From Candidatus Brocadiia bacterium (lineage in GTDB: Bacteria > Planctomycetota > MHYJ01 > JACQXL01), in NCBI GenBank assembly GCA_020062035.1, contig JAGUXD010000041.1:1-7471 (forward strand): 7,471 nucleotides of DNA, written 5' to 3'. Below are positions 6,322-7,471 of the stretch, one piece after another; the stretch's first letter is position 1; every line of letters begins with the position of its first letter. The notes under the pieces were generated by a model. That model was not told the origin of the DNA. It ran no database searches and worked only from the letters and a program-made list of their open reading frames with translations. A program made the translations under genes and the position numbers.

Positions 6322-7332
6322 TTTAGGTTGGGCTTTATCTAAATCTTTTGGTTCTGATGTTTTGGGGTTTTTCATCATCTCCAACCGTTTTCCTAATATC
6401 GGCAGAATTCTGGGATTAAGTAAATATCTACCAATCCGTGTAGGTCCCCCGCGTCTGGTCTGGTGTATCCGTTCCAATTCCTCTCGTAGTTCTTTATCTT
6501 TCTTACATGTCTTTTTACTTTCAGTCATAAATTGCCTTGCTAAATCTGGACCGTTTAATTCAAATTCCTTATCTGACATAGCCCGGGCTTGTTCCATTAC
6601 TTTAAGAAGCCGCTCGGCTTCTGTTTTTCTCTCCTCGTTGGTCAATTTACCAGTATGCTTTTGCACCATTTCTAAATGTCTTTCAACTATTTCGTATTTG
6701 TCTTGGTCAAATATCTCCTGAGGTATTTTTCTGACTCGGCGCAACAGGTTTAATCCCTGCTCGCTATCCTGTGCCTGACCTGCCCTGACCGGGTCCTTGA
6801 GGTTTTTGGGTGGTATCAAACACGGCTCAAAGGTATTTATCACCTCTATTTGTCCTTCAAGTAAAATAGTGGTTAGTTCTTTTTCAATAGCAGCAACCGA
6901 ATTCATCATTCCTTCCTTTATCTCTTTGTTTTCCTGGTCCATCATAGCGGCATAACGTTCTATATCTTTAGGAATACCTTCATTTTTCTCTAATGCTGAT
7001 TTTAATTTACTAAAGGCATCAATCACTTTCTGTATCGTTTTATTATTTACCTCCTCAATTTGTTCCCTGAGAAGTTGCACTTCATTATTATATTGGATTA
7101 TTTGTTTTATCTGTTCTTCAGTAAGGTTAAGGCCGTTGATGAGATTTAGCAAAGTAATTTCCTCAAATAATTCTTCAATCTTATCTTCTATGATAGCAAA
7201 GGGCTTTTTATGTTTAATAGATGCCTCGTTTGCCTCTTTCTTTTCAGGACAACATTGTTCTCCTGCATAAGAGAACACCAAACTTATTAGTAAAACCGAG
7301 ACGCAACCACTTATTAACAATATTTTACGCAT
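6319..7332 (-). CDS. Secreted helical protein with LTxxQ-like motif, paralog A
   Basis: Product of 337 residues, same unrecognised family as the next gene. The Sec signal peptide (MRKILLISGCVSVLLISLVF, then SYA) is likely cut after Ala23, leaving an N-terminus GEQCCPEKK with an adjacent Cys pair (27-28) absent from the paralog. The mature part is charged and helical. Shared blocks are ITLLNLINGLNLTEEQ (59-74), FEPCLIPPK (168-176) with Cys171, DPVRAGQA (180-187), HTGKLTNEER, ARAM, FELNGPDLARQF and GRYLLNPRIL. Cys276 is unique to this copy. No CxxCH haem motif is present. The start at 7332 is supported by AAAGGAG (plus-strand 7339-7345, 6 nt away). It is the first gene of the cluster, so its leader probably controls all five. 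Function unknown; similarity to Spy/CpxP is limited to the LTxxQ-like motif and overall character. Confidence 0.85.
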   Translation of the reverse strand: MRKILLISGCVSVLLISLVFSYAGEQCCPEKKEANEASIKHKKPFAIIEDKIEELFEEITLLNLINGLNLTEEQIKQIIQYNNEVQLLREQIEEVNNKTIQKVIDAFSKLKSALEKNEGIPKDIERYAAMMDQENKEIKEGMMNSVAAIEKELTTILLEGQIEVINTFEPCLIPPKNLKDPVRAGQAQDSEQGLNLLRRVRKIPQEIFDQDKYEIVERHLEMVQKHTGKLTNEERKTEAERLLKVMEQARAMSDKEFELNGPDLARQFMTESKKTCKKDKELREELERIHQTRRGGPTRIGRYLLNPRILPILGKRLEMMKNPKTSEPKDLDKAQPK

Positions 7333-7471
7333 AATTCTCTCCTTTCGTTCTCTCTCTATCCTGATATTCAGACTGTCTAAAAAGTTACAAATATCTTACT
7401 ATGACAGCCTAAAATAGCAAGATATTTGATAGAAAATTCCATCCGTAGTAAAAAGTTGGTTTTTGTACCCC
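7333..7471 (-). other. Leader and presumed promoter region of the five-gene cluster
   Basis: No reading frame of note lies here. Going towards the gene it holds the hairpin at 7388-7428, then a GACAGTC element (minus strand, 7371-7377) complementary to the hairpin loop, a purine-rich stretch (GATAGAGAGAGAACG) and the AAAGGAG ribosome site. I saw no convincing -35/-10 pair. TTGCTA with TAAGAT at 16 bp spacing is a weak candidate and overlaps the hairpin. Confidence 0.4.
7388..7428 (-). promoter_or_regulatory. 15-bp inverted repeat (hairpin) upstream of the cluster
   Basis: Plus-strand arms CAAATATCTTACTAT (7388-7402) and ATAGCAAGATATTTG (7414-7428) are inverted copies differing at one base, with an 11-nt loop. 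Read as minus-strand RNA the odd pair is a G-U wobble, so all 15 pairs can form; as plus-strand RNA it is an A-C mismatch. The minus-strand orientation is therefore favoured. A short T run (TAACTTTTTAG) follows the stem, so it may end a transcript from a gene beyond 7471. It could instead be a leader hairpin or operator for the cluster; the sequence does not decide. Confidence 0.6.

Noticed and set aside
5354..7332. Secreted paralogs as c-type cytochromes
   Set aside because: Neither contains a CxxCH haem-binding motif; the conserved Cys is single and followed by a Pro-Pro-Lys stretch.

Overview
The window reads as a piece of chromosome from an uncultured Gram-negative bacterium with moderate to low GC content (judged by eye, not counted). 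The Gram-negative reading rests on two twin-arginine (Tat) signal peptides, a lipoprotein signal, periplasm-type secreted proteins and a GspK-like pseudopilin. I cannot place the phylum. The mix would fit Planctomycetota, Omnitrophota or similar lineages, but that is inference only. No tRNA, rRNA, CRISPR array, transposase or phage gene was seen.

All six genes lie on the minus strand, so the window is best read from right to left. At 7333-7471 there is a leader or regulatory region with a strong 15-bp inverted repeat. Next comes a tightly packed five-gene cluster: two tandem paralogous secreted coiled-coil proteins of a family I do not recognise (6319-7332 and 5354-6307), a Tat-exported Old Yellow Enzyme family flavin oxidoreductase (4132-5313), a 54-residue lipoprotein (3951-4115), and a Tat-signal radical SAM enzyme of the AmmeMemoRadiSam (AmrS) type (2790-3935). 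Gaps inside the cluster are 11, 40, 16 and 15 nt and no terminator-like hairpin lies between the genes, so co-transcription is likely.

An AT-rich gap (2663-2789) separates this cluster from a very long reading frame that starts at 2662 and runs off the left edge with no in-frame stop over 887 codons. Its N-terminus and first half resemble the GspK minor pseudopilin of type II secretion. It then carries a LamG-like (concanavalin-type) domain and at least two, probably three, copies of a short beta-rich repeat. It looks like an oversized surface or pilus-tip protein rather than an ordinary GspK.

Every product in the window is predicted to leave the cytoplasm or sit in the envelope. A possible working unit is the paralog pair, the flavin oxidoreductase, the small lipoprotein and the radical SAM enzyme acting together on an envelope substrate or modification. 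That link rests on gene order and shared export signals, not on known biochemistry.
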